Source: Neptunicoccus sediminis (GTDB taxonomy: Bacteria > Pseudomonadota > Alphaproteobacteria > Rhodobacterales > Rhodobacteraceae). From it: a stretch of 64,000 bases of DNA. Shown in pieces: positions 29,488 to 38,480 of the stretch. The translations under genes were made by a program, and so were the position numbers. The notes beneath the pieces are model-generated. The model was given only the letters and a program-made list of their open reading frames with translations. It did not search any database and was not told the DNA's origin. The DNA lies in the NCBI RefSeq assembly GCF_001719615.1, contig NZ_MDVX01000008.1:62001-126000 (forward strand), written 5' to 3'. Every line of letters begins with the position of its first letter. Positions within the stretch are counted from its first letter, which is position 1.

Positions 29488-30180
29488 ATGAGCAGCCATT
29501 TCCCACCCCGCGAGGTGATGAGCGAAACAACCGCGAATATGCTGCTGGAAATCGACGCAGTGCATTTCAACGCGGAGAAACCCTTTACTTTCACTTCGGG
29601 CATTGCCAGCCCGGTTTATATCGACTGCCGCAAGATCATCGCCTACCCGCGCCTGCGCGATATGGTGACGGCGTTTTCCGTGTCCCTGATCCTGCGGGAT
29701 GTGGGGTTTGAACAGTTCGACGCGGTTGCAGGCGGTGAAACTGCTGGCATACCCTTTGCCGCATGGATCGCCAAGGACATGGGTCTGCCGATGCATTACG
29801 TGCGCAAAAAGCCCAAAGGCTTTGGGCGTGACGCACAGATCGAAGGCGATATTCAGGAAGAACAACGGGTGCTTCTGGTGGAAGACCTGACAACTGATGG
29901 CGGCAGCAAGATCAACTTTTGCAACGCCCTGCGCCGTGCCGGAGCCAAAGCCGATCACGCCATTGTGGTCTTTTATTATGACATCTTCCAGCAAACCCGC
30001 GACAGGCTGGAGGCGGACGGCATCACCCTTCATTCCCTTGCCACATGGTGGGATGTTCTGGCTGCTAGCAAAGCACAAAATCGCTTTGACACAAAAACAC
30101 TAACCGAAGTCGAGGGCTTTTTGAACGCGCCTCTCGACTGGTCCGCCCGACACGGCGGCATATCCCATCTGACCCTTTAA
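29488..30180 (+). CDS. pyrE: Orotate phosphoribosyltransferase
   Basis: A 230-residue type I phosphoribosyltransferase that makes OMP from orotate and PRPP. The PRPP motif is [14 protein letters not shown], and the orotate-specific [17 protein letters not shown] lies near residue 30. I chose the ATG at 29488 (AAGG upstream); an ATG at 29518 has a ribosome site only three bases away. It lies 43 bases after the amidohydrolase gene in the same direction. It can either be the cell's housekeeping pyrE captured in this operon or a dedicated salvage copy. Confidence 0.92.
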   Translation: MSSHFPPREVMSETTANMLLEIDAVHFNAEKPFTFTSGIASPVYIDCRKIIAYPRLRDMVTAFSVSLILRDVGFEQFDAVAGGETAGIPFAAWIAKDMGLPMHYVRKKPKGFGRDAQIEGDIQEEQRVLLVEDLTTDGGSKINFCNALRRAGAKADHAIVVFYYDIFQQTRDRLEADGITLHSLATWWDVLAASKAQNRFDTKTLTEVEGFLNAPLDWSARHGGISHLTL

Positions 30181-30191
30181 GGAGCACGCTT

Positions 30192-30524
30192 ATGATGTTC
30201 GATCAAATTCTTGAAACCCTGCGCAGCAACGGCAAAAGCGGGGCGGCCTATACCAAAACCATCGCGCTAGCAGATAAGGCCATGCGGGAGGATGCCGACC
30301 GCGCAGCGGCCTACGGGTTGCTGTGCGAACTGGGGGAACGGTTTCTGGATACCACGGGCCGTCTGCCTGTTACTTCGGTGCAGATCGACAAAGCCTTTGA
30401 GGAATTTTCCAAAGCCGCTAACGATCTGAAAGCGGCTTATGAGACAGGCGATGCGGCGGAAACCCTTGCAACGCTGAACGCGATTGCCACGCTCAGCCGC
30501 ACACCGCTGAACCTGTCAAAGTAA
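30192..30524 (+). CDS. Small protein of unknown function after pyrE
   Basis: A 110-residue, mostly helical, soluble protein rich in Ala and Lys, without signal peptide, membrane segment or known catalytic motif. The ATG follows AAGGAG by seven bases, a strong site, and it begins 11 bases after pyrE, so it belongs to the operon. The repeated pattern of A-x2-K/E heptads suggests a helical bundle. I do not recognise the family. Confidence 0.75.
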   Translation: MMFDQILETLRSNGKSGAAYTKTIALADKAMREDADRAAAYGLLCELGERFLDTTGRLPVTSVQIDKAFEEFSKAANDLKAAYETGDAAETLATLNAIATLSRTPLNLSK

Positions 30525-30554
30525 TGGTTTACGCCTGCGTCGCAGGTGAAAAAG

Positions 30555-30590
30555 AAAGGCGGCGGGTGGATCAACCGCCCCGCCGCCTGA
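30555..30590 (-). terminator. Terminator in the convergent gap
   Basis: GGCGGCGGG (30558-30566) and CCCGCCGCC (30579-30587) form a strong stem. On the minus strand it is followed by TTTCTTTTTC, so it ends the gene at 30610-31230. It may also stall transcription from the pyr operon. A smaller CCTGCG/CGCAGG stem lies at 30535-30547. Confidence 0.65.
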
Positions 30591-30609
30591 TATTCTGCAG
30601 AATGCCGGT

Positions 30610-31230
30610 TTAGAACAATTGCTGGTTCGTGGACTGCATGTTCAGTTCTTTACCCACGAGAGTATCGCTGTCGACGGCTTCGGCCAGCACATGGGCCACA
30701 TCCGCGCGGGAAGCATTGGCGCTGGCATCTACGTCAGAGCCTAGCACGATTTTCGCACTCCGTCCGTCGTCGGTCAGCGCGACAGGGCGCAGAATCGAAT
30801 AGTTCAGACCGGACTGTTTCAAATGCTCGTCCGCAGCGTGTTTCGCCTTAAGGTAATGGGCCATCTCGCCTTGCGGGTTTTCCTGATCCGCACCGATAGA
30901 GCTGAGCATGACAAAGCGTTCAACCCCTTCCTTACGGGCTTGATCCATCAGGTTTTGCGCTCCTTCACGGTCCACCTTATCGGTCATCTCCGCACTGGAC
31001 CCGCTGCCTGCACCCGCGGCGAAAACCACTGCATCCATACCGGAACAGCAGTCCGATTGCAGATTGGTCAAATCCCCCTGACGCAGTTCTGCGCCTTCGG
31101 GCAATACGCTGGTGTCAGAACTCTCGCGCACCAATGCGGTGGGTTTATATCCCCGCTCGATCAGATTGCGCACAACCTGCCGGCCGGTTTTACCGGTTGC
31201 ACCGGCCACGAGTACATTTTTGTTAGCCAT
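30610..31230 (-). CDS. NAD(P)-binding atypical SDR (NmrA/YwnB-like)
   Basis: A 206-residue single-domain protein with the Rossmann motif VAGATGKTGRQVVRNL at residues 8-23 and FVMLSSIGAD in the middle. It lacks the Tyr-x3-Lys pair of classical SDRs, so it is probably an NAD(P)-sensing or atypical reductase rather than a standard dehydrogenase. It begins 82 bases after the aldehyde dehydrogenase gene on the same strand and may be co-transcribed with it. Confidence 0.8.
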   Translation of the reverse strand: MANKNVLVAGATGKTGRQVVRNLIERGYKPTALVRESSDTSVLPEGAELRQGDLTNLQSDCCSGMDAVVFAAGAGSGSSAEMTDKVDREGAQNLMDQARKEGVERFVMLSSIGADQENPQGEMAHYLKAKHAADEHLKQSGLNYSILRPVALTDDGRSAKIVLGSDVDASANASRADVAHVLAEAVDSDTLVGKELNMQSTNQQLF

Positions 31231-31311
31231 TGTAACTACTCCTTTTTCTTTGTTTGGGCGGGTCGCCCGGTTCGGTGCCGCCCGTGCAGGGCATCGGGCG
31301 GATCGCGCTGA

Positions 31312-32685
31312 TCAAGGCAGGTAAACGGCCTTGGCGTTAACAAATTCCTTCATCCCAAAGCCACCATGTTCACGGCCATAGCCGGAGTTCTTGACCCCGC
31401 CAAAGGGCATATTCGGATCGGCAGCGCCAAAGGAGTTGATCCGTACCATGCCAGTGTCGAAATGCTCTCGGGCGAGCCGGAGGGCGTGATCCTCATCCTT
31501 GCAGAAAATGCCCCCGCCCAGACCGTAACGGCTGTCATTGGCAAGCTTCATGGCGTGCTCGTCGTCTTTGGCGCGGATGATCGACGCAACGGGTCCGAAA
31601 ATCTCGTCGTCAAAGGCAGGCATGCCTTCTTTCAGATCCGCCAGAACCGTAGCGGGATAATAAGCACCAGTACGGTCGGGAACCTCGCCCCCGCAAAGGA
31701 CGGATGCGCCTTGGGAGACACTTTCTTCCACCTGTTCTTTTACGGTGGTGAACTGATCTTCGCTGGAGAGTGGGCCAAGCTGCACGTCCTTATCCATAGG
31801 ATCGCCCATTTTGATCGCCTTCATCTGCTCTACAAAGGCATCGACGAAAGCGTCATACACTTTGTCCGTCACGATAAAGCGTTTGGCCGACACGCAGGTT
31901 TCCCCGTTGTTATAAAGCCGCCCCATGACCGAGAATTTCACCGCGGTTTCAATGTCAGCGTCTTCCAGCACGAGGTAGGCATCGTTCGACCCCAACTCCA
32001 GAACGGTTTTCTTAAGGTGTTTTGCCGCGAGAGAGCCGATATGACGGCCTGCACTGTCGCTGCCTGTCATCGTCACACCGCGCACTTTGGGGTGTTCGAT
32101 CAATTTGTCAGATGTATCGTGATCAATCACTACGACCTGAAACAGATCTTCCGGCAGGCCGGCTTCAATGCAGAGTTCGCGCAGTCGCAGGCCGGAGCCG
32201 GTACAGATGCTGGCGTGTTTTAGCACACAGCCATTGCCCACCATCAGGTTCGCCGCCAGAACGCGCACTGGTTGGTACAGCGGAAAGTTCCAAGGTTGGA
32301 TGGAATAGATCACCCCGATCGGCTGATAGGTGACGATGCCTTTTTTACCGTCGCCATAGGTACGATCCTCATCGGCCAGCGCGTCGGGGCCGTTTTTCGC
32401 GGTATACTCAAAAATGGCCGCGCAGATGTCGATTTCCGTATGACCGTCTTTCAACAGCTTGCCGGTCTCTTTGGTCATCAGCTCTGCCAGCTCGTCCGCG
32501 TTGTCCCGCAGTTTTTGCGCTATTTTTTCCAGATAAGGCGCACGCTCTTTATGAGACAGCTCGCGCCATTTCAAAAAGGCGTCATGAGAGGCTTCCAACC
32601 GCTCCACCGCCTCGGCCTCGCTCATCACGTCATAAGATTGGATGTCTTCGTATGTTGCCGGATTTTGTGTGGTGATTTTCGTCAT
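31312..32685 (-). CDS. NAD(P)-dependent aldehyde dehydrogenase (succinate-semialdehyde type)
   Basis: A 457-residue ALDH. The catalytic glutamate is E230 (VLELGSNDA) and the nucleophile is C264 (NNGETCVSAKRF). It belongs to the short branch often annotated as succinate-semialdehyde or aldehyde dehydrogenase, with PWNFP at 131-135. In most ALDHs the glutamate motif is ELGGK; here it is ELGSND, as in that branch. It could oxidise semialdehydes formed from diamines or polyamines, but it is 15 kb from that operon and the link is only chemical. Confidence 0.88.
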   Translation of the reverse strand: MTKITTQNPATYEDIQSYDVMSEAEAVERLEASHDAFLKWRELSHKERAPYLEKIAQKLRDNADELAELMTKETGKLLKDGHTEIDICAAIFEYTAKNGPDALADEDRTYGDGKKGIVTYQPIGVIYSIQPWNFPLYQPVRVLAANLMVGNGCVLKHASICTGSGLRLRELCIEAGLPEDLFQVVVIDHDTSDKLIEHPKVRGVTMTGSDSAGRHIGSLAAKHLKKTVLELGSNDAYLVLEDADIETAVKFSVMGRLYNNGETCVSAKRFIVTDKVYDAFVDAFVEQMKAIKMGDPMDKDVQLGPLSSEDQFTTVKEQVEESVSQGASVLCGGEVPDRTGAYYPATVLADLKEGMPAFDDEIFGPVASIIRAKDDEHAMKLANDSRYGLGGGIFCKDEDHALRLAREHFDTGMVRINSFGAADPNMPFGGVKNSGYGREHGGFGMKEFVNAKAVYLP

Positions 32686-32768
32686 GGAAAGTTCCTTTCG
32701 ATTTGCAAACCCAACAGGTGGGACGCTCGAAAGTTCCAGTCACAGGAAGAAAAGTTATCACAAAGATG

Positions 32769-33191
32769 TTAGCTCAGTCCGGCATGCTGGCTGGAAACCG
32801 CCACGTGCGGCTGTGCTTTTTCCCAACATCCGTCAATCATATCGGCCAGATCGTTGGTCTCAAACGGTTTGGTTATAACCGCCTCTGCCCCTGCCGCCAT
32901 TAGACGATCGGTGTTGCTCCGCTCCGCTTTGGCGGTCATGAAAATCGCCGGAATACCATTCATCCCGTCCAGTGCCGCGATCCCCTTCCAGGTCTCTTCC
33001 CCGTCCAGTTCCGGCATCATGAAATCAAGCAGCAGCAACTGGGGTTTGAAACTGCGGGCGACCTCTATGGCTTCCCGGCCTGTGGCGCAGGATTTGATTT
33101 CATATCCGCGCGCAATTTCAAGCGTGATCTGGACGATGAAGCGGATGTCTTCTTCGTCATCTACATGCAGAATTCTCTTTAGCTCGGTCAT
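32769..33191 (-). CDS. Single-domain response regulator
   Basis: A CheY-like receiver of 140 residues with no output domain. The acidic pair is in VDDEED, the phosphorylation site is D56 (LLLDFMMPELDG), the Thr/Ser switch is in FMTAKA, and the lysine is in VITKPF. It follows the histidine kinase gene by 29 bases on the same strand and is probably its partner, or a phosphate carrier to the Hpt proteins nearby. Confidence 0.9.
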   Translation of the reverse strand: MTELKRILHVDDEEDIRFIVQITLEIARGYEIKSCATGREAIEVARSFKPQLLLLDFMMPELDGEETWKGIAALDGMNGIPAIFMTAKAERSNTDRLMAAGAEAVITKPFETNDLADMIDGCWEKAQPHVAVSSQHAGLS

Positions 33192-33220
33192 TTTACGTCC
33201 TCGGAAAGCAGCGTGTCCCC

Positions 33221-34615
33221 CTAAACATCAGCGGTTGCAGGTGTCTTCTGAATTGAATGGATCTTGTCGAATGCGACAGTGAAGGTGGTGCCGGACCCCA
33301 AAACGCTGTCATAGCGAATGGACCCGTCCATTTCTTTCAGTATCGCGCGGGCAAGGAACAGGCCCAACCCATTGCCTCCGGCCTTGCGCACATCGGTCCC
33401 GTCAAGCTGGGTAAAGCTGGAAAAGACCGCGTCCTCTTGACCTTCGGGGATACCCTCCCCTTCGTCGGCCACAGTCAGTTCAACCTGACCGTCGCGGTCA
33501 ATCAGTCCCAGTGTGATGGTGGTGCCGGGGGCGGAGAATTTAACGGCGTTCGAGATAAGCCCCGAAAGGATCCGGTGCAGCCGTTTTTTGTCAGCCCTGA
33601 TGGAAACAGCGGGCAGAGCGTCCTGAATTTGCAACTTGCGGCCCTGACTTTCGACGGCCGCCACATGGGTATCGAAGGTTGTTTTCAGCAGGGTCGGACA
33701 GTCTACAGTGTCCATGTTAAGCAGCAGTTCATCCGCCTCAAGGCTCTGCACATCCAGCACGTCACCGACCATTTCCGTAAGGTTCGCCGCATTTTTCCGC
33801 GCAATGGCAAGGGTGCGTTTCTGATGGTCCGAAAGCTCTCCCATTGCGCCGCTGTCCAGCAAGGCAATCGCCCCGCTAACCGAGGTCAACGGAGTGCGCA
33901 GCTCATGGCTGATGGTTGAGAGGAACCGCGATTTGGCGATCAGCGCCGAAGTCGCTTTTTCCTTCTCTTCTTTCAACGTCTCCATCTGCTCAAGATTGCG
34001 TCGATAGAGTTTTATGTAAACCACAGAGCTATCGACGATGAAAAACAGAACGAAGATGACCGTGAACATCTGCAACCAGATCGGTGACATCATTTCGGCA
34101 TCGGTTTGGATAATGTCGATGACGGGGATTGCCAGAAAGGTGATGGTATAAATTGCCAGTCGCACGCCGATAAAAGCAAGAACCTGATGGTTGTTCATAG
34201 CCGCAAATAGTGCCGCAGCGAACAGGAAGAACATCGGCGTGAAATGTGTCGTGCTCCCTTCCTGTCTGGCGATGATAAAGATGAAAAAGCAAATGGCCGA
34301 GGCGTTCAGAACCGTGTTCACCAGCAGGCCGTAATAATGGGGGATAACCCTGTTCAGCGCACCGGAACGCGCATCCGCCTGCACCCGCCGCGCAAGGAAG
34401 ATGTCAATCACTTCGGTGATTTGGATCAGGGTCATGCAGTAGACGGCAATCCAGAAATCAAAGTAAACAGCCGCCAGAATAGCAGTGGCCATAAAAATGG
34501 TCTGCCGCTGGACAAGTAGACCCGAAATACGACCGACGTAATCCGCCAAACGCGTCTGAATATCCTTCAGAGAGGCGGGATCGGTCGAGATCAGGATATT
34601 TGCTTGATGTGTCAA
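33221..34615 (-). CDS. Membrane sensor histidine kinase
   Basis: A 464-residue kinase. The N-terminal half has five or six hydrophobic helices (residues ~38-60, 60-75, 95-116, 127-148, 150-170, 180-200) and no periplasmic sensor domain. A short coiled coil leads to HisKA with H237 in STISHELRTPLTS. The ATPase domain shows N, G1 and G2 boxes (LISNAVKFS, VADEGEGIPEG, GGNGLGLFLA). The start is probably TTG at 34615 with AGGTAA upstream; a later ATG would remove the first helix. It sits beside a receiver gene and divergent from the AHL synthase. Confidence 0.87.
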   Translation of the reverse strand: MTHQANILISTDPASLKDIQTRLADYVGRISGLLVQRQTIFMATAILAAVYFDFWIAVYCMTLIQITEVIDIFLARRVQADARSGALNRVIPHYYGLLVNTVLNASAICFFIFIIARQEGSTTHFTPMFFLFAAALFAAMNNHQVLAFIGVRLAIYTITFLAIPVIDIIQTDAEMMSPIWLQMFTVIFVLFFIVDSSVVYIKLYRRNLEQMETLKEEKEKATSALIAKSRFLSTISHELRTPLTSVSGAIALLDSGAMGELSDHQKRTLAIARKNAANLTEMVGDVLDVQSLEADELLLNMDTVDCPTLLKTTFDTHVAAVESQGRKLQIQDALPAVSIRADKKRLHRILSGLISNAVKFSAPGTTITLGLIDRDGQVELTVADEGEGIPEGQEDAVFSSFTQLDGTDVRKAGGNGLGLFLARAILKEMDGSIRYDSVLGSGTTFTVAFDKIHSIQKTPATADV

Positions 34616-34681
34616 CGTAGAACGTTACCTGCTTTAGATGAGAGACGCAGCCGTTTCACCGGCCATTAGGTTCAGGTCATC

Positions 34682-34696
34682 TTAACCCGTTATTAG
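34682..34696. promoter_or_regulatory. CtrA-like site (TTAA-N7-TTAG)
   Basis: It matches seven of eight positions of the alphaproteobacterial CtrA box TTAA-N7-TTAA, 67 bases upstream of the kinase start. In Rhodobacteraceae CtrA often controls signalling and motility genes, so the context is suitable, but the match alone is weak evidence. Confidence 0.35.
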
Positions 34697-34767
34697 TATA
34701 CATGGACTTTCCGAACTCCATAAAAATGCGGATACAACGGCACCCGTCCAACCATGCGTGACAAAAA

Positions 34768-34789
34768 AACACTACACATGCCCAGTGTT
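34768..34789. promoter_or_regulatory. 22-bp dyad AACACT-N10-AGTGTT
   Basis: Perfect 6-bp arms with a 10-base spacer, about the size of a LuxR or other dimeric-regulator site. It lies 153 bases from the kinase start and 273 bases from the AHL synthase start. The sequence differs from the known lux box, so the binding protein is unknown. Confidence 0.35.
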
Positions 34790-35061
34790 ATGGAATCTTC
34801 GGAAAATGTGGTTTCAATATGTCAGGAATTTGAAACAACTGCAGCAGATTGGTAAGCTTATGTTTTTCCTGAACTTATTAATTGAATTAAAAAGTTCTTT
34901 TCCAAATTTCTACAAGTATTTGCAATGTTTTCCTGACTTTGCCCATTTTTTAGCCAGTAAAAACTTCCAGATTCTTTCCTTTTTGCAAGTTAACCCCTGC
35001 GTTGTGATTCAATCTGTGGTATTCATTGCGTTAAACGACACCGCGTTTAAGAGAGAACATT

Positions 35062-35817
35062 GTGAAATCGCTTCGCCATCCATTTTCGATCAACTCACAA
35101 TCGGTAGAACAGCCGGGCCTGTCCCCGCTGAACGCAATGACGGTCAGGGAAGAGCCTCAGGCGATGCCCATGCCCGCCCCATCCCCTGCGGTTCCGGCAC
35201 GCAGGTCCAGCCGGGGGACCATCCGGGTGAGCACGCTTTCTATGGGAAACATGCACAAATACGGTGAAATGTTCCACGATCTGCTTCAGATCCGGCGGCG
35301 GGTGTTTATTGAAAAACGCGGCTGGGAATTGCCCAGTGTCGATGGGTACGAGTTCGATCAATACGATAATCCCTTCAGCAGATGGCTGGTTTTACACCGC
35401 TACGGCGAGATATTGGCGGGCGTGCGCCTGACCCCGACAACCGCGCAATGCGGGATTTACACCTATATGATTCGCGACGCCCAACGCGGCCTGCTGGAGG
35501 ATATTCCGTCGGACCTGCTGATATGCGAGGCTCCGGTCAGCCCGAGGGTCTGGGAAGCCTCGCGAATTTTTGTGTCTGACGATGTGCCCTCCCGCGACCG
35601 TTTGCTCGTGCGCACCCAGTTGCTGCAGGCAATCACCGACACCGCCCACAGGGAGGGAGCAAAATTCGTCATCGGTATCGTGCCCTACCTGTGGAAACGC
35701 TGGAGCAGCCGTCTGGACCTTGATTCCGGCGCCTTTGGTCCCAAACGGGAAATCGCCGGAGAAGTGTGTCAGGTTGCCTTGCTCAAGACCAAGCTGGACA
35801 TTTCCAAAGGCAACTAG
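35062..35817 (+). CDS. Acyl-homoserine-lactone synthase (LuxI family) with N-terminal extension
   Basis: A 251-residue autoinducer synthase making an AHL from SAM and acyl-ACP. The LuxI core begins near residue 64. Conserved residues appear as R78, F82, W88, D99, D102 and R122, followed by the EASRIFV block (Glu and Arg of the active site). The first ~63 residues are a Pro/Ser/Ala/Met-rich extension not seen in typical LuxI proteins of ~200 residues. The GTG at 35062 has GAGAG six bases upstream and no later start has a ribosome site, so the extension is probably translated. No luxR receptor gene is adjacent. It converges with a hybrid kinase gene 30 bases away. Confidence 0.85.
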   Translation: MKSLRHPFSINSQSVEQPGLSPLNAMTVREEPQAMPMPAPSPAVPARRSSRGTIRVSTLSMGNMHKYGEMFHDLLQIRRRVFIEKRGWELPSVDGYEFDQYDNPFSRWLVLHRYGEILAGVRLTPTTAQCGIYTYMIRDAQRGLLEDIPSDLLICEAPVSPRVWEASRIFVSDDVPSRDRLLVRTQLLQAITDTAHREGAKFVIGIVPYLWKRWSSRLDLDSGAFGPKREIAGEVCQVALLKTKLDISKGN

Positions 35818-35847
35818 CGCGTCCGGCGTGATTTGCCGGCGCAAGGA

Positions 35848-38472
35848 TCAGCCCTGCGTGTAAATCGCGTCGAGCGCGGTTCTGGTGCGTTTCCATTCTT
35901 CCCGCGCCTTTTCTTGCAACGCCGCCGCAGCCTCTTCGTTGCCTTCCTTGCAGGCTGTTTCAAGCGCGGTCAGGGTCTGCCGCAGCAGGGTCGCGCCGAA
36001 CATCGCGCAAGAGCCGCTTAACTTGTGGGTGGAGGATTGCAAGGTTTCGCGGTCCTGCCCGAGCGTGTTGTTCAGGATCGCGCCAATCAGCAGATCGCCT
36101 TCCTTCAGGAAAGCCTGCACTTTGTCGATCATGGCTTCTGGGCCGAAAACCTCTCTCATTTTTCTAAGCTGATCGGGGCTAAGAAGCGGCGCAATGTCCG
36201 TTGCACCGGTCGGATTGGGAGGTGCCATCGGGGGTTCAGAAGGCGCATCCGCGGGGTCATCCTGTGAAATCTCACTCAGGATCGCGCGAAGTTTCTCCAC
36301 GCGGATCGGTTTGAGCAGACACCCTTCCATACCGGCCTTTTCAAACTCTGCGATTTCCGCGGGCATGGCGTGGGCCGTTACCGCATAAATCGGCGTGTTG
36401 CGGGACAGTCCTTGCGAACTTTTGATCGTTGTCGTCGCCTTGATCCCGTTCATATTCGGCATGCTGATGTCCATCAGGATCACGTCAAAGACGTTCTTGC
36501 TGGCCACATGAACGCCCTCAAAACCGTCCGTTGCAAAGGACACAACATGCCCGTCCCGTTCCAGCATCGCGCCAAGCAGTTCGCGGTTGATCGGGTTGTC
36601 CTCAACCACGAGGATTTTCAAACCTGTCGGCGCAGACGGTCCGTCCTCCGCTGCGGCCTGATCCCGTGGCTGCGCAACTTCGTCCTTTATCGGCAGCGTG
36701 ATCGAGAAACCGAAAATGCTGCCCTCTCCCAGAATGCTGTCAAAGTGCAGTTCGCCCCCCATAGACTCCACCAGCCGCCGCACAATCCCCAGCCCGAGTC
36801 CCGTTCCCTTGGCGGTACGCTCGTAAGGGGATTCAGCGGTCACAAAATCGTCGAATACGGTTTGCAGATCTTCCTCGGAGATCCCGATACCCGTATCGCT
36901 GATCGAAAAATCGAGCTTGAGTTCGTTCAGGTTCACCCGCTCCGATGTGATGCCAAGCGTGACCTCTCCGCTGGCGGTGAACTTGATCGCATTACTCAGC
37001 AGATTGGTCAAAACCTGCTCTATCTGGCGCTGTTCGCCCAGCACAAAGGCTTCCTCGCCCTCGATGTCTAGTAACAGGCTGGTGTTCTGTTCATCCGCGA
37101 GAGGGCGCATCACCTCGATCAGGCCCTGCGCGATGTCACGCGCCAGAAACACCTGTTTGGCCGATTTTGTTTCGCCGGAATCCAGACGCTCGATCGTCAG
37201 AACGTCGTTGATGTGGTTCAGCAGGACGTTGCTGGAGTGATCCGCCAAATTGACAAACCGCTCCTGCCGTTCGCTGAGCGGATCATCCCGCAGCAGGTGC
37301 AGGGAAGAGATTATCCCGTTGAGCGGCGTGCGCATCTCATGGCTCATCACGGCGAGGAAACGGGACTTCTCGCGATAGGCGTCCAACGCCTGATCCCGCG
37401 CAGCTTGCAGGTCTTCCTTGTTCTGCTTTTCTTGCGTGATGTCGCGAATATAGGACACAAAGATACGACCATCGTCGCTATGGGCTTCGGAGATTGAGAC
37501 CTCGACCGGGAACTCATGCCCGTCTGCGTGGACTGCAACCAGTTCCAGTCGCCCCTCATCTACGATGTTTGACTCCTCCGCACTGGTGTAATGGGCCATC
37601 CCTGATTCATGGGCGCTGCGAAAGCGTTCGGGCAGTATAGTCTGCGACAGGGAATTTCCGATCACATCTGCGCGGTTCAATCCGAAGACCTTTTCGGCAG
37701 ACCCGTTAAAATCTGTGATCTTGCCGCTGCCGTCCACAACGACAATCGCATCCAGCGAGGCCCGCAGGATCGTTTCATGGAATTTGCCAGCCTTGCGGAT
37801 TTCGGCGGATTGCATGTTCAGCCGCCGCCGCTGCAACCAGACGAACACAAAAGCGGCAATCAGGCTGACCATCACCAACGTGGATACCAGCGCGATGGTT
37901 TGCAGGATCTTGACGATCTCATTACGCTTGGCGTCAGAGCGTGCGGATTTCAGTTCCACTCCCCCGACGGATAACTCCCGCGGTGCGAAGGCAAGCTGCT
38001 GCATATCCGCAATAAAATCTGGCATATTTGCAAGAAGCAGGTTGTCCGGACCATCCACAAGCACGACCTTTTCACGGTTAAACTTGCGGAGCAGTTCGTG
38101 CAGGTGATGCAACTGCGGGTTCTGATGGATTTCCATCGCATCCGCACTGGTGCTGACCAGTTCGATACGGCTGTAATGGATGTCAAACCACTTGCGGAAC
38201 TCCGGCAGGGCGGATTCTCCTTGCAAAAGAACGTTATCCGCCGCGATCCGCAGCTTCAGAAAAGCCACCTCGATCTGGGAGAGGTTCCACTGCGCGTTAT
38301 CCTCCGGAACCTCGCGCATCTCCTCTATTTTGGAAGAAAGCTGCGCACTAAGCAGGACGACGAGTCCAATCCCCCCGACAAGAACGAGCGTCCACACCAG
38401 ACGAAAAACGATCTGTGATCTCTTTCTTGCCCGGCGGGATCTTGCACCGTCAGCCCTGCTAAAATACGTCAT
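35848..38472 (-). CDS. Hybrid sensor histidine kinase (TM-PAS-HisKA-HATPase-REC-Hpt)
   Basis: An 874-residue membrane kinase. TM1 is at ~24-43, a periplasmic helical domain runs ~45-185, TM2 is at ~191-213, PAS spans ~230-345, HisKA has H378 (VMSHEMRTPLNG), and the ATPase boxes are LLSNAIKFT, DTGIGISEE and GTGLGLGI. The receiver has D668 (VILMDISMPNMNG), and the C-terminal Hpt has H816 (STHKLSGSCAMFGA). All parts of an internal phosphorelay are present. It follows the periplasmic-protein gene by eight bases, so the two are expected together. The Hpt can pass phosphate to the nearby LuxR-type regulator or the single receiver. Confidence 0.92.
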   Translation of the reverse strand: MTYFSRADGARSRRARKRSQIVFRLVWTLVLVGGIGLVVLLSAQLSSKIEEMREVPEDNAQWNLSQIEVAFLKLRIAADNVLLQGESALPEFRKWFDIHYSRIELVSTSADAMEIHQNPQLHHLHELLRKFNREKVVLVDGPDNLLLANMPDFIADMQQLAFAPRELSVGGVELKSARSDAKRNEIVKILQTIALVSTLVMVSLIAAFVFVWLQRRRLNMQSAEIRKAGKFHETILRASLDAIVVVDGSGKITDFNGSAEKVFGLNRADVIGNSLSQTILPERFRSAHESGMAHYTSAEESNIVDEGRLELVAVHADGHEFPVEVSISEAHSDDGRIFVSYIRDITQEKQNKEDLQAARDQALDAYREKSRFLAVMSHEMRTPLNGIISSLHLLRDDPLSERQERFVNLADHSSNVLLNHINDVLTIERLDSGETKSAKQVFLARDIAQGLIEVMRPLADEQNTSLLLDIEGEEAFVLGEQRQIEQVLTNLLSNAIKFTASGEVTLGITSERVNLNELKLDFSISDTGIGISEEDLQTVFDDFVTAESPYERTAKGTGLGLGIVRRLVESMGGELHFDSILGEGSIFGFSITLPIKDEVAQPRDQAAAEDGPSAPTGLKILVVEDNPINRELLGAMLERDGHVVSFATDGFEGVHVASKNVFDVILMDISMPNMNGIKATTTIKSSQGLSRNTPIYAVTAHAMPAEIAEFEKAGMEGCLLKPIRVEKLRAILSEISQDDPADAPSEPPMAPPNPTGATDIAPLLSPDQLRKMREVFGPEAMIDKVQAFLKEGDLLIGAILNNTLGQDRETLQSSTHKLSGSCAMFGATLLRQTLTALETACKEGNEEAAAALQEKAREEWKRTRTALDAIYTQG

Positions 38473-38480
38473 ATGGTTTT

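Larger units (their letters stand above)
34616..35061. other. 446-base intergenic region between kinase and AHL synthase
   Basis: This divergent gap is clearly more AT-rich than its surroundings, especially 34850-34990. It holds a CtrA-like half-site pair at 34682-34696 and a 22-bp dyad at 34768-34789, both listed separately. No lux box with the usual CTG-N10-CAG core and no convincing -35/-10 pair was recognised near the synthase. No small ORF with a good ribosome site was seen. Confidence 0.5.

Noticed and set aside
34850-35061. Classical lux box before the AHL synthase
   Set aside because: No CTG-N10-CAG core at a sensible distance; the only clear dyad has a different sequence.
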